Below the pieces are notes generated by a model. The model saw nothing but the letters and a program-made list of their open reading frames with translations, was not told the DNA's origin and did not search any database. Positions 54,878-63,749 of a stretch of 64,000 bases of DNA are shown here, in pieces (the first letter of the stretch is position 1; the number at the start of each line of letters is the position of its first letter). Source of the DNA: Flavobacteriaceae bacterium (lineage in GTDB: Bacteria; Bacteroidota; Bacteroidia; Flavobacteriales; Flavobacteriaceae); NCBI GenBank assembly GCA_014075215.1, contig CP046177.1:2790501-2854500 (forward strand), given 5' to 3'. Position numbers and translations under genes: made by a program.

Positions 54878-54881
54878 TACT

Positions 54882-54923
54882 GTTTCAAGTTAGAAAGTTT
54901 CAAGTTAGAAAGTTTCAAGTTCC
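54882..54923 (+). repeat. 15-bp tandem repeat GTTTCAAGTTAGAAA
   Basis: Two complete units (54882-54911) and a partial third follow each other directly. There are no spacers, so this is not a CRISPR. Confidence 0.75.
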
Positions 54924-55073
54924 AGGTTTGAGCATTGAGCAGATCTAAATAAGGTTGTTTTACATTTGTAACTTATCGTCATAAAATAACCATACTAATA
55001 TCCTTATTAAGATATAGAAATCATCTTGAATTATCAAATTTAAGCAAGAATTAAAGATTTTGTGTCCGGGTGA

Positions 55074-55177
55074 AGACTTTTTTGAGTTGCATAGCAGGGC
55101 TACGGAACAAGAAAAAGACAAAATATGGGCGCAAAAGATAAATTTAAAGCAAATTTTCAGAACTTAAAATGAGTTCA
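55074..55177. repeat. Degenerate family 2 palindrome copy
   Basis: TTTTTTGAGTTGCATAGCA followed by GGGCTACGGAACAAG is the reverse complement of the core in the copies at 56631 and 62730. It ends in the matching AAAATGAGTTC arm. The left arm is not recognisable. Confidence 0.6.
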
Positions 55178-55355
55178 TAAGTTAAGTCACGGTATTTTCA
55201 TAAAAATAATTTTCACTTATTTAATCTGGATTTGACGTGATTTTTGTAACAAAAATTAATCACATAGGATGTAATATCAAATTCAGTATGATAATTTGAG
55301 CCAAAAAAATGATGTTTTTTTCATCTAAAAATTTTTTATGAAAATGCCGTGTAAG

Positions 55356-56492
55356 TTAAATTATCAATTCTTTTAACTTCTTAATGGTGTAATCCAATTC
55401 TTCCTTAGTAGTATCTCTGCTAAAAGAAAAACGAATAGCTGTTTTGAGTTTATCTTCTTCATTTAACAATTCGTTTAAAACATGAGATCCTGCATGGCTT
55501 CCACTCTGACAGGCACTACCTCCGGAAACAGCTATTCCGTGTAAGTCCAAACTAAATAACAGCATATCATCTGTAAACGGGAAAAGTACATTTAAAATGG
55601 TACAACTGCTCTTGGTGATATTGCCTGAGCATCCGTTAAATGTTATATCGGGAGGCAGTGCTTTTAGTTCAGTTATAAAATATTGCTTTAAAGTATTCAG
55701 ATATATTTCATCTTTTTTCATGGAATCACAAGATAGTTCCAGTGCTTTTTCCATACCTGCAATAGCATGTACATTTTCCGTACCGGATCTTACTCCTTTT
55801 TCCTGATTCCCTCCATGCAATATTGGCTTTATGCCATATCCTTTTTTAAAATAAGCAAAACCAACTCCTTTTGGACCGTTAAATTTATGAGCACTGGCAG
55901 CAATAAAATCCACAGGTGTTTTTTGCAAATCAATAGCATAATGACCTATTGCCTGTACTGTGTCCGAATGAAACAATGCTTTGTATTTTTGACATAATGC
56001 AGCTACTTTATTTATAGGTAATACATTTCCTATTTCATTATTTATATATAACAGGCTTACCATGGTTTTTTTACCTGAAGTTTTTAGTTTCTCTTCCAAA
56101 TCTTCCAAATGAATACTACCATCAGCGTGTATATCGATATATTCAACAATAATTCCAAATTCTTTTTTTAAGAACAGTACCGTATGTAAAACCGCATGGT
56201 GCTCAATTTTAGAAGTAACGATTCGCTGTACATCCAAATTAGTAACAGCATTGTGTAAAATCAGATTATCTGCTTCCGTTCCTCCGGCAGTAAAAATAAT
56301 TTCACCGGCCGTTACATTAAAATGACTTGCTATATTTTTTCTTGCTACTTCTACTACAGCTCTTGCTTTTCTGCCAAATTGGTGTGTGGAGGAAGGGTTG
56401 CCGAAAACAATTTGCATTGATTCGGTCATTACCTTAATAACTTCCTTGTTTACAGGTGTTGTCGCAGCATTATCCAAATATACTTTTAACAT
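55356..56492 (-). CDS. Cysteine desulfurase (NifS/IscS-type)
   Basis: A 378-residue PLP enzyme that takes sulphur from cysteine for Fe-S clusters or thio-modification. YLDNAATTPVNKEV is the start motif; SAHKFNGPKGVGFAY holds the PLP Lys; GTENVHAIAGMEKAL and SGGSACQSGSHAGSHVL give the substrate Arg region and the active-site Cys. It has no scaffold genes nearby, and its own downstream space of 470 bp suggests a single-gene unit. Confidence 0.92.
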   Translation of the reverse strand: MLKVYLDNAATTPVNKEVIKVMTESMQIVFGNPSSTHQFGRKARAVVEVARKNIASHFNVTAGEIIFTAGGTEADNLILHNAVTNLDVQRIVTSKIEHHAVLHTVLFLKKEFGIIVEYIDIHADGSIHLEDLEEKLKTSGKKTMVSLLYINNEIGNVLPINKVAALCQKYKALFHSDTVQAIGHYAIDLQKTPVDFIAASAHKFNGPKGVGFAYFKKGYGIKPILHGGNQEKGVRSGTENVHAIAGMEKALELSCDSMKKDEIYLNTLKQYFITELKALPPDITFNGCSGNITKSSCTILNVLFPFTDDMLLFSLDLHGIAVSGGSACQSGSHAGSHVLNELLNEEDKLKTAIRFSFSRDTTKEELDYTIKKLKELII

Positions 56493-56630
56493 AAAGCAAA
56501 GGTAAACATTATATAAATTATGAATTTTAAATTTATGATTATGAATTTTTACTTCTTCAATACCAACTGCTTACATTTAATTTTTGTGAAATTAACTTTA
56601 GGTCCATTATAATTTACGAGCTTGTACATT

Positions 56631-56789
56631 GAACTCGTTTAGACTTTTGAATTTGCTAAAAAATTGCTGTTTTCTGTTCTGTTTTTGTCTTTTTTTCCTT
56701 CCGTAGCAATGCTATGCAACTCAAAAAAGCTTTCAACAGAGCTAAAAACTTCTAATTTTCACTTAAACCCAAAAAGTCTAAACGAGTTC
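56631..56789. repeat. 159-bp palindromic element, family 2, copy A
   Basis: Ends are GAACTCGTTTAGACTTTT and AAAAAGTCTAAACGAGTTC, nearly perfect inverted repeats. The core has CCTTCCGTAGCAATGCTATG. It ends exactly within the stop codon of the Smr gene. The same order is found at 62730-62889. Confidence 0.8.
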
Positions 56790-57321
56790 ATTGACAGATA
56801 ACTACCTCAGTAGCTCCCCATCCGTATTTTTGATAAGAAGCATCATCATATGTTACGGGATATTTATCCAGTAAGTGCCTCAATTCGGTTTTAAGAACTC
56901 TCTCTCCTACTCCATGAATAAAAATAATTTTAGAAACTTTTTTTCGTATGGCGCTATCTAATTTGGCTTTGGCAGTGTTTAGCTGAAACATGAGCATATC
57001 AAAATTATCCATTCGTTGAGTTGTTTTTTTTAATTGATGCATGTGCAAATCAACTTCTATAACGGTTTGAGACTTTACTGCTTTAAGAGTATTTTTTTTG
57101 ATGGTATGGTTGTCTTTATCAGACAGAAAAGTGCTATCGTTATCATTAAATTTTGATAACTCGTATCGGTTTCTCCGAATGCTTATTAATTCGGAAGCAT
57201 TATAAAAATAGGTCATGCCATCCAAACCTTTGATTTCAACAGTATTTTTATCAATAGCCATAACGGTACCTTTTAAGGTATCATCTAAAACAGCAACTGT
57301 ATCGCCAATTTTAAAGTGCAT
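56788..57321 (-). CDS. Smr/MutS2-C-terminal-domain protein
   Basis: A 177-residue protein. An N-terminal KOW/SH3-like strand (KIGDTVAVLDDTLKGTVMAI) precedes a C-terminal Smr domain with VIEVDLHMHQL and FIHGVGERVLKTELRHLL. Smr domains are nucleases or RNA/DNA binders; this stand-alone form is usual in Flavobacteriaceae. The stop codon (TCA on the + strand, 56788-56790) overlaps the palindromic element, so the insertion just spared the gene end. Confidence 0.82.
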   Translation of the reverse strand: MHFKIGDTVAVLDDTLKGTVMAIDKNTVEIKGLDGMTYFYNASELISIRRNRYELSKFNDNDSTFLSDKDNHTIKKNTLKAVKSQTVIEVDLHMHQLKKTTQRMDNFDMLMFQLNTAKAKLDSAIRKKVSKIIFIHGVGERVLKTELRHLLDKYPVTYDDASYQKYGWGATEVVICQ

Positions 57322-57354
57322 TTAACTTTTATTTAATTTTAGATTAATAATTTA

Positions 57355-57518
57355 ATACCATTTATCACTTGAAATTATCGTAAAAGAAAATGCTCTTTTT
57401 TCCTTTCTTGTTCGCCATAAAAAGAAACCGTAACGAAAGCTATACTTTATTTTTCTGACTCCAATAAAGAAAAAAATCATCATTTTCTTTTACGATAATT
57501 TCAAATAATAACTGGTAT
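57355..57518. repeat. 164-bp palindromic element, family 1, copy 2
   Basis: ATACCATTTATCACTTGAAA at the left and TTTCAAATAATAACTGGTAT at the right, with an inner AAAAGAAAATG / CATTTTCTTTT pairing. It matches 364-521 throughout. It lies between the divergent Smr and phosphatase genes. Confidence 0.8.
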
Positions 57519-57560
57519 AATACACTACTTTACAGTATTTTCGCTACAAAAATAATAATA

Positions 57561-58190
57561 ATGATAACAGTTGAACCGCCCCATACAAAAGAATTCTTTG
57601 AAAGGTCTTTTGAAAGTGCTAAAATAACTGAAGATAGAAAAAGCAGTTTAATGCAAATAGCTGAAGTTGTTATTAATAGATATAAGATTGATAAAACCGT
57701 AAACTTGAATTTTATCTGCACATATAATTCCAGAAGAAGTCAGTTTGGCCAAGCCTGGAGTTATTTTGCATCTCATTATTTTAATGTAAACATCCATTCT
57801 TTCTCAGGTGGGACAGAAATTACGGCTTTTCATGCAAATACTGTTGAAGCACTACAAAAAGCCGGTTTCATTTTTAAGTTAATCCATTTTTCACATCGAA
57901 ACCCGGTATATGATATTCGATTTGAGGGAGCAGAGAAGGGTATTTCAGGGTTCTCAAAAATGTATCATGACAAAATCAATAAAAAACCGTTTATAGCCAT
58001 CACTACCTGTAATAGTGCTGATGCGGAGTGTTCTTTTATTCCGGAAGCAATACAGAGGTTTCATTTACCGTATACAGATCCAAAATTTTCTGACAATACC
58101 GAAAAACAGGGTAAAACATATTTAAAAACAAGCAGACAGGTGGCAGCCGAGATGTTTTATTTCTTTTCTGCGATTAAAATAGCTGTGTAA
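57561..58190 (+). CDS. LMW protein-tyrosine-phosphatase / arsenate-reductase-like protein
   Basis: A 209-residue protein with the P-loop CTYNSRRSQ (C-x5-R-S) of the low-molecular-weight phosphatase/ArsC fold, placed after strand VNLNFI. It is longer than the usual 130-150 residues because of an N-terminal helix (TKEFFERSFESAKI) and a middle insertion. The DPKFSDNTEK region would hold the general-acid Asp (DP). No arsenic genes are near, so phosphatase or redox function cannot be told apart. Confidence 0.8.
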   Translation: MITVEPPHTKEFFERSFESAKITEDRKSSLMQIAEVVINRYKIDKTVNLNFICTYNSRRSQFGQAWSYFASHYFNVNIHSFSGGTEITAFHANTVEALQKAGFIFKLIHFSHRNPVYDIRFEGAEKGISGFSKMYHDKINKKPFIAITTCNSADAECSFIPEAIQRFHLPYTDPKFSDNTEKQGKTYLKTSRQVAAEMFYFFSAIKIAV

Positions 58191-58245
58191 AATTTGGTAA
58201 GGAGAATTTATTGAAAATAGCTGTTTCAAAGATAAAACCGACAGG

Positions 58246-59031
58246 CTAAACTTCTATATTTTTATCGTAGGGAATGCTTTTTAAGATATGGTTGATTGCA
58301 TTAATCCTGGCCGTTGTTTTCCTATTGGCTCGTATGACTTTCCACGGAGTAATTTGGGTATTTGTTTTTGTAAACATGGCTCTTTTATAGGTTGTATAGT
58401 CATCCCATAATTCCTGGGCGCGCCTATCCACATCTGTCATTTTCCACTGTTTTAGAGGGTCTTTTTTAATTTCATCGAATCTTTTAAATTGTTCTTTTTT
58501 TGAAATAGACATATAGATTTTTACCAAGTAAATCTCTGATTCCAAAATCATTCTTTCAAAATCATTTACCTGATTCATAAAAATATGATATTGTTCCTGG
58601 GTACAAAAATGATTCACAGGTTCTACAACAGCTCTGTTATACCAACTTCTATTGAAAAAAACCATTTCTCCAGCTTTTGGCAATTGATTTATATAGCGTT
58701 GAAAATACCATTGCGATTGTTCGTCTTCCGTAGGTTTGGGTAAGGCAACAATTCTAATATGTCTAGGGTTAATCCTCTCTGTAATTCTTCTGATGGCTCC
58801 TCCTTTTCCCGCAGCATCTCTTCCTTCAAATACAATGACTATTTTTTTATTTTCCCGAATCGCCCAATTTTGAACTTTAATAATTTCCAATTGGAGTTTC
58901 TTTAATTTCTTTTCATAGTTTATATATCTAATGGCTCTTTCATAGTTTAGTTGTTCCCTGGATAAAAGCGCAACCAATCCTTTCATAGCATTTAATTTAT
59001 TTATTTCCGATGTTTTCAATTCCAAATTCAT
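58246..59031 (-). CDS. ppk2: Polyphosphate kinase 2
   Basis: A 261-residue PPK2-family enzyme with Walker A FEGRDAAGKGGAIRRI, the lid region, and FFNRSWYNRAVVEPV, plus WKMTDVDRRAQELWDDYT. PPK2 uses polyphosphate to phosphorylate nucleotides. It lies 1 bp downstream of a second PPK2 gene with the same layout, so the two may form a mixed or specialised pair (NMP versus NDP substrates). Confidence 0.92.
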   Translation of the reverse strand: MNLELKTSEINKLNAMKGLVALLSREQLNYERAIRYINYEKKLKKLQLEIIKVQNWAIRENKKIVIVFEGRDAAGKGGAIRRITERINPRHIRIVALPKPTEDEQSQWYFQRYINQLPKAGEMVFFNRSWYNRAVVEPVNHFCTQEQYHIFMNQVNDFERMILESEIYLVKIYMSISKKEQFKRFDEIKKDPLKQWKMTDVDRRAQELWDDYTTYKRAMFTKTNTQITPWKVIRANRKTTARINAINHILKSIPYDKNIEV

Positions 59032-59032
59032 C

Positions 59033-59905
59033 TCAGCTAGGTTTAAAAGAAGACCTGTAATATCTCATCACTGTGTTAGGATCAGGAGTTAAGGTAGTTA
59101 GTACTTCCTCCTTGCCTTTATATTCGAAACTGGAAAGTACGTGTCTCATAGTTTCAAGCCTTGCTACTTTTTTATTATTTGATTTAATAATGGTCCAAGG
59201 GCTATAACTGGTATGTGTTTTACTGAACATTTCATTTTTATAATGCGTATATACGTCCCATAACTCCTGTCCTTTTCTGTCTACCGGGCTAAACTTCCAT
59301 CTTTTTAGAGGGTTTGCATTTCTTCTGTCAAACCTTCCGGATTGCTCTTCTTTGGAAATAGACAGCCAGAACTTTATGATGATCATCCCGTCTTCATATA
59401 GCATATGCTCAAATTCAGGTACTTGTACCATAAATTCTTTGTACTCTTTTTTGGTACAAAATCCCATTACTGGCTCTACAACTGCTCTGTTATACCAACT
59501 TCTGTCAAAAAAAACAATTTCTCCCGGATTGGGTAACTCTTTAATATAACGCTGAAAATACCACTGTCCTTTTTCTACATTAGTAGGTTTGTTTAGTGCT
59601 ACTAATCGGGAGGATCTGGGGTTTAAGTGTTCCATAAACCTTCTGATGCTTCCTCCTTTTCCCGCAGCATCTCTTCCTTCAAAAATAACAGCAACCCGTT
59701 TATTATTTTTTAAGACCCATTGCTGCAATTTTACTAATTCAATTTGTAATAATCTCAATTCTTCATTATATATTAATGTCTCTTCTACTTTCTGAAAAGG
59801 AATTTTTTTCTGTTTAATAATAGCAATTAGCTCGGCTTTCGTTGTTGCATTATTAAAATCTTCCAGAAGTAATTGAGGTTCTGTTTCTATATTCATTTGT
59901 CTCAC
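59033..59905 (-). CDS. ppk2: Polyphosphate kinase 2, tandem paralogue
   Basis: A 290-residue PPK2 with FEGRDAAGKGGSIRRF, FFDRSWYNRAVVEPV and WKFSPVDRKGQELWDVYT. It is the upstream member of the pair and has longer N- and C-terminal ends than its neighbour. The catalytic Asp and Lys of Walker A are present in both, so both should be active. Confidence 0.92.
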   Translation of the reverse strand: MRQMNIETEPQLLLEDFNNATTKAELIAIIKQKKIPFQKVEETLIYNEELRLLQIELVKLQQWVLKNNKRVAVIFEGRDAAGKGGSIRRFMEHLNPRSSRLVALNKPTNVEKGQWYFQRYIKELPNPGEIVFFDRSWYNRAVVEPVMGFCTKKEYKEFMVQVPEFEHMLYEDGMIIIKFWLSISKEEQSGRFDRRNANPLKRWKFSPVDRKGQELWDVYTHYKNEMFSKTHTSYSPWTIIKSNNKKVARLETMRHVLSSFEYKGKEEVLTTLTPDPNTVMRYYRSSFKPS

Positions 59906-59979
59906 ACTGATTATGAACTCTAAAATAATATCTTTTTTTTAATCGTATTGTTTAACATTTAATTTTAGTACAAATTTTT

Positions 59980-60307
59980 AGTACATGACAAAAATATAAT
60001 TCATTGAATATCAATAAATTAAATATTAAATTATTAGAATAAAGCATTGATTTTCATTATATTAGAAGAATAACGTCAATCATTTTTCTAATGGAGAAAA
60101 CCAATGCTATCACTAAAAGTAGTGAATTAAATTCAGTTTTAAGCTCTCATTTTCAAGGCAAGATCAATTTGGCAAGAATCAAACTCATATCACATTTCAT
60201 TATTGCTCTTTGCAAGGTGCAGACCGTTACATTTGAAAAGTTAGCCAGTGCTGTTAAACCCTGTAAATCAAAACAATATAAACCTGACTAAATTTTTGTC
60301 ATGTACT
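59980..60307 (+). mobile_element. Internally deleted IS4-like element (328 bp)
   Basis: AGTACATGACAAAAAT at 59980-59995 is exactly mirrored by ATTTTTGTCATGTACT at 60292-60307. Inside is only the first part of an IS4-type transposase. Its small size and intact ends mark it as a non-autonomous derivative. The right end lies just before the lpxR-like promoter. Confidence 0.7.
60091..60291 (+). pseudogene. IS4-like transposase N-terminal fragment
   Basis: A 66-residue piece with the NLARIKLISHFIIALCKVQT-like pattern (here starting INLARIKLIS) of Bacteroidota IS4-type transposases. It breaks off at SKQYKPD, long before the DDE core, right at the element's inverted repeat. Confidence 0.65.
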
Positions 60308-60320
60308 TAGATACAAATTA

Positions 60321-60328
60321 TATATTTG
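60321..60328 (+). promoter_or_regulatory. -7 promoter box before lpxR-like gene
   Basis: TATATTTG fits TAnnTTTG, with a TTTTG at about 60294-60298 upstream as a possible -33 element that lies inside the IS4-like end. The mini-element may thus supply part of the promoter. The box is 17-10 bp before the start codon at 60338. Confidence 0.45.
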
Positions 60329-60337
60329 CTACGTCTT

Positions 60338-61284
60338 ATGAATATTAGGTATACATTCTTTTTTTTCTTTATCTCTATTACTTCTTTAGCACAATATCAG
60401 TATGGTAAGGAATTTAGTTTTGTTAATGATAATGACCTGTTTACTTCCATATCCAAAGATCGGTATTATACAAATGGGGTGTTTTTTACTTATAGATATC
60501 TGGCAAAAAACAAAAACGAATTACTGAAAAAAAAATATACGAATGGCAGTTAGGGCATTTGATATTTACGCCTCATAAGTCAATTGTTCAAGACATATCA
60601 GAACACGATAGGCCATTTGCTGCTTATTTGTATGCCGGTTTGGGAGTAAAAAAGGTATATGCATCTCAGCAGATTTTAAAAATAGCATTGCAATTAGGAG
60701 TTATTGGCCCTTTGGCATTAGGAAAAGACTTACAAAATCTTATTCACGATATATATAATTTCACTCCTTCTGTTGGTTGGAAATATCAGATAAAAAATGC
60801 CCTGGGAGTGAATCTGAGCGGGCATTATACAAAACAATTAATTCCTTCGGGAGCTAATTATTTTGATGTTAGCTGGATGAACTCATTAAGAGTAGGTACG
60901 GTTTTTACAGATGCTACTTCCGGATTTTATGGCAGATTGGGTTTTAACAAGCTTCAAAAAATATCCAATTCCATTGCTTATAATACTCACTTAAATAATA
61001 ATACTACCAAATCGGTCAACGAAGTTGAATCTATGCTCTATTATAAAATGACTGTAACGTATGCGTTATACGATGCTACCATACAAGGAAGTTTTTTAAA
61101 TACAACAAGCCCTGTTACCTACACGGTGAACCCTTTTCGTTTTGATTTTGAAATAGGTTTTCTATTTACACTTCGCAGGATAAATTTAGGATATGCTTAC
61201 CACTTTCATACCAGTAAATTAGAAAACTTAAGATTCCCCAATGGCAACTCTTACGGCAGTATCAGAATCCAGTATCTTTTTTAG
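60338..61284 (+). pseudogene. lpxR: LpxR-like lipid A deacylase, frameshifted at poly-A
   Basis: The start encodes a signal peptide and KEFSFVNDNDLFTSISKDRYYTNGVFFTYRY, the conserved start of LpxR outer-membrane barrels (DND and YTNG segments). The frame stops after the A9 run at 60527-60535. The continuation (EWQLGHLIFTPHKS to the C-terminal barrel end GSIRIQYLF) is in another frame. Ten A, instead of nine, would restore the gene. LpxR removes 3'-acyl chains from lipid A. It could be phase-variable or a sequencing error. Confidence 0.78.
60527..60535 (+). repeat. Poly-A9 tract in the lpxR-like gene
   Basis: Nine A in a row at the exact site of the frame change. A gain of one A rejoins the two halves. 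Confidence 0.75.
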
Positions 61285-61297
61285 GAAATAGAAAAAG

Positions 61298-62737
61298 TCA
61301 AAATGAGTTCAATTCAAAAAAATCATCTTTAAAACCAATTAAATACAGCTTTTTTCGGGCCCTTGTAATGGCTGTATACAACCATCGTAAATATTCTTTA
61401 TCCGGGCCTGTTGGTAAATAAGGTTGCTCTATAAAGACCGTATTCCATTGTCCGCCCTGAGATTTATGACATGTTATAGCATAAGAAAACTTGATTTGCA
61501 GCGCATTGAAATACTTATTCTCTTTTATGGATATTACTTGCTTATACCGGGGTTTTTCATGAGCATAATCTTCTTTTACGGCTTCATATAACTTCGTTGA
61601 ATCTTCATGCGATAGTGAAGATTTTTCGCTGGTTAATGTATCTAAAAGTAAGATGGTTTCAAATGGCTTCTGATCCGGATAATCTATCATTCGTATTTCA
61701 ACCTCGACAAACCTAAATCCGTACAATTCTTTTATAGCTCTAATTCTCAATATCTCACAGATATCTCCATTAGCTATAAAATGCGCCATTGAAGCGTTTT
61801 TTAGCCAAAAATAATTATTCTTTACCACCATAATATGATCTCCTGTTGAAATCTCATTTTCCTGGCCTACGATCCGTGTCCTTATTTGCTGATTATATTG
61901 GTTAGCTCTCTTATTAGTTCTTACAATAAAAACTGTATCTTCTATCCCTTCATTATTGTATGCTGTAACCATTGCGTCTTCCATATCATATCCGTCTGTT
62001 AATCGAATCACGTCCGGATACTCAATATCAAACTTAAAATGAAAAGCGTTATTATCAATTAGCATTCTCAATAAGGTAGCATTTGCAAGAATCCCTGAAT
62101 ATTCCTGCTGCCGTACCACTTCATCCAATTCTATTTCTATGATTTCTTTGTGATATGTGGTTTCCAGCCTTTCAGCTTCCAATGCAGGACTTATTATTGA
62201 CTTTACCGGGGGTAATTGAGCAGTATCTCCAATAAAAATCATTTTACAATTACGCCCTGAATATACATACGAAACAAGGTCATCTAATAGAACGCGTTTG
62301 TCAAAAAAACGGGTATCCTGAAATGTATCGGAAATCATAGAAGCTTCGTCTATTATAAACAGTGTATTTGTATGCCTGTTGGGTTGTATAACAAAATCTA
62401 CAGTACCATCTTTTTGTTTCTTAGGAAAGTAAATTTTCTTATGTATGGTAAATGCCTGCTTTTTAGTGTTTACAGAAATCACTTTTGCTGCTCTTCCGGT
62501 AGGTGCCAGTAACACGGCTTTTTTTCCTGTTTCCCATAAATTATTTACGACTGTACTGATAACCGCTGTTTTTCCGGTACCTGCATATCCTTTTAGTAAA
62601 AAAATAGAATCAGTGTTGCTGTCAAATATAAAGCTTGTAAGTAAACGAAATGATTTCGCCTGTTTATTTGTAGGTGAATAAGGGTGCTTTTTTATAAGAT
62701 CTTCATAAAAATCCGTTGTTTTTTTTGACGAACTCAT
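61298..62737 (-). CDS. RecD-like AAA/UvrD-type DNA helicase
   Basis: A 479-residue helicase. Walker A LKGYAGTGKTAV, the VLLAPTGRAAKV box, Walker B LFIIDEASMI, FIGDTAQLPPV, and the C-terminal SYAITCHKSQGGQW with LYTAITRARKKLYLIG are RecD/Pif1/UvrD_C_2 features. It likely has a repair or recombination role. It is shorter than RecD2. The start codon lies inside the end of a palindromic element (62730-62889), so the element may supply its leader. Confidence 0.88.
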   Translation of the reverse strand: MSSSKKTTDFYEDLIKKHPYSPTNKQAKSFRLLTSFIFDSNTDSIFLLKGYAGTGKTAVISTVVNNLWETGKKAVLLAPTGRAAKVISVNTKKQAFTIHKKIYFPKKQKDGTVDFVIQPNRHTNTLFIIDEASMISDTFQDTRFFDKRVLLDDLVSYVYSGRNCKMIFIGDTAQLPPVKSIISPALEAERLETTYHKEIIEIELDEVVRQQEYSGILANATLLRMLIDNNAFHFKFDIEYPDVIRLTDGYDMEDAMVTAYNNEGIEDTVFIVRTNKRANQYNQQIRTRIVGQENEISTGDHIMVVKNNYFWLKNASMAHFIANGDICEILRIRAIKELYGFRFVEVEIRMIDYPDQKPFETILLLDTLTSEKSSLSHEDSTKLYEAVKEDYAHEKPRYKQVISIKENKYFNALQIKFSYAITCHKSQGGQWNTVFIEQPYLPTGPDKEYLRWLYTAITRARKKLYLIGFKDDFFELNSF

Positions 62738-62889
62738 TTAAATTTTTTCAATTTGCTAAAAAATTGCTGTTTTTAACTCTGTTTTTATCTTTTTTTCCTT
62801 CCGTAGCGCTGCTATGCAACTCAAAAAAGCTTTCAACATATCTAAAAACTTCCAATGTTCGCTTACATCCAAAAAGTTTAAATGAGTTC
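62730..62889. repeat. 160-bp palindromic element, family 2, copy B
   Basis: Ends GAACTCATTTAAATTTTTT and AAAAAGTTTAAATGAGTTC; the core has CCTTCCGTAGCGCTGCTATG. It shares most bases with 56631-56789; arm changes at some positions (such as CG/CG to CA/TG) are matched on both sides, which keeps the pairing. It overlaps the helicase start. Confidence 0.8.
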
Positions 62890-62960
62890 GACATGAAAAA
62901 ATAAAATATCAAAGATATACTGATTTATCTTTAAAAGTTTTTATCGTTAAAAAAAAATTG

Positions 62961-62968
62961 TAGCTTTG
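62961..62968 (+). promoter_or_regulatory. -7 promoter box of the DUF gene pair
   Basis: TAGCTTTG fits TAnnTTTG and lies 31 bp before the start at 63000. Confidence 0.5.
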
Positions 62969-62999
62969 CTAACAACGTATAAAACAAAAATAATATAAT

Positions 63000-63749
63000 A
63001 TGGTGTCATATGTGCTAATCGCAATAGGTATTATAATAACTATTGTACTTGCTTATTTAATTGTAAAGTTTCTACCGTTAAAATATAGAGCTTTAACATC
63101 CGCAGCACTACTTCTTTTATCGGTTTTTTTAGCTTATAAAATTTATAAAGGCGTTATGGAACCTATCAATTTTGATAAAGAAAAGGTGGTAAAATATGCC
63201 AGGGTAATTAAAAATTTAAAAATTATCAGAGATGCGGAAATTGCCTATAAAGAAGTGAATGGTAATTATACGGATGATAGAGCACTCCTTATTCGATTTA
63301 TTGACACGGCTCAATTTGCCATTACCGAAACCAGAGATACTATCATAAAAGTAAATGAAGGTACCCGATGGCAACCCTTATGGGTCGATAAAGAAAAACG
63401 AATCATAGACACTACCGGCTATGAACCCGTATTAAAAAATTTTGAAGGGAAGGATTATAAAAACATGTTTAAAGTTTCGGGCCTTGAAGACAGAGAATTT
63501 GAACTTCAGGTGGGTATGGTTGAAAAAGTACAAGGCCTGAAAGTACCGGTATTTGAAGCCAGGATAGACAAGGCCTCCATCTTGAAAGGAATGGATTCTT
63601 CTTTGGTAAAACGAGAAAAAGAAGCTATCGCAGCTGATCAGGTCAAAGGGGAATATATATCGGTAGGTTCTTTGGATGATGTTACTACGGGTGGTAATTG
63701 GCCCCCTCTTTATGATAAAAATGACCGTGCAAAAGAGAGCAGTAAGTAA
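63000..63749 (+). CDS. Membrane-anchored protein of unknown function
   Basis: A 249-residue protein with two N-terminal transmembrane helices (YVLIAIGIIITIVLAYLIV and LTSAALLLLSVFLAYKIYKG). A soluble part (ARVIKNLKIIRDAEIAYKEV, NGNYTDDRALLIRFIDT) loosely recalls type IV pilin-like folds. It is followed by a DUF3822 gene whose start overlaps it by 29 bp. This order near a RecD-like helicase seems usual in Flavobacteriaceae. Function unknown. Confidence 0.65.
   Translation: MVSYVLIAIGIIITIVLAYLIVKFLPLKYRALTSAALLLLSVFLAYKIYKGVMEPINFDKEKVVKYARVIKNLKIIRDAEIAYKEVNGNYTDDRALLIRFIDTAQFAITETRDTIIKVNEGTRWQPLWVDKEKRIIDTTGYEPVLKNFEGKDYKNMFKVSGLEDREFELQVGMVEKVQGLKVPVFEARIDKASILKGMDSSLVKREKEAIAADQVKGEYISVGSLDDVTTGGNWPPLYDKNDRAKESSK

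Larger units (their letters stand above)
54878..55355. other. 478-bp intergenic region with short tandem repeats
   Basis: No gene is seen. It holds the 15-bp tandem repeat at 54882-54923 and the damaged palindrome at 55074-55177. Confidence 0.5.

Noticed and set aside
54882..54923. Possible CRISPR
   Set aside because: The repeat units are 15 bp and directly abutting with no spacers; no cas genes are near.
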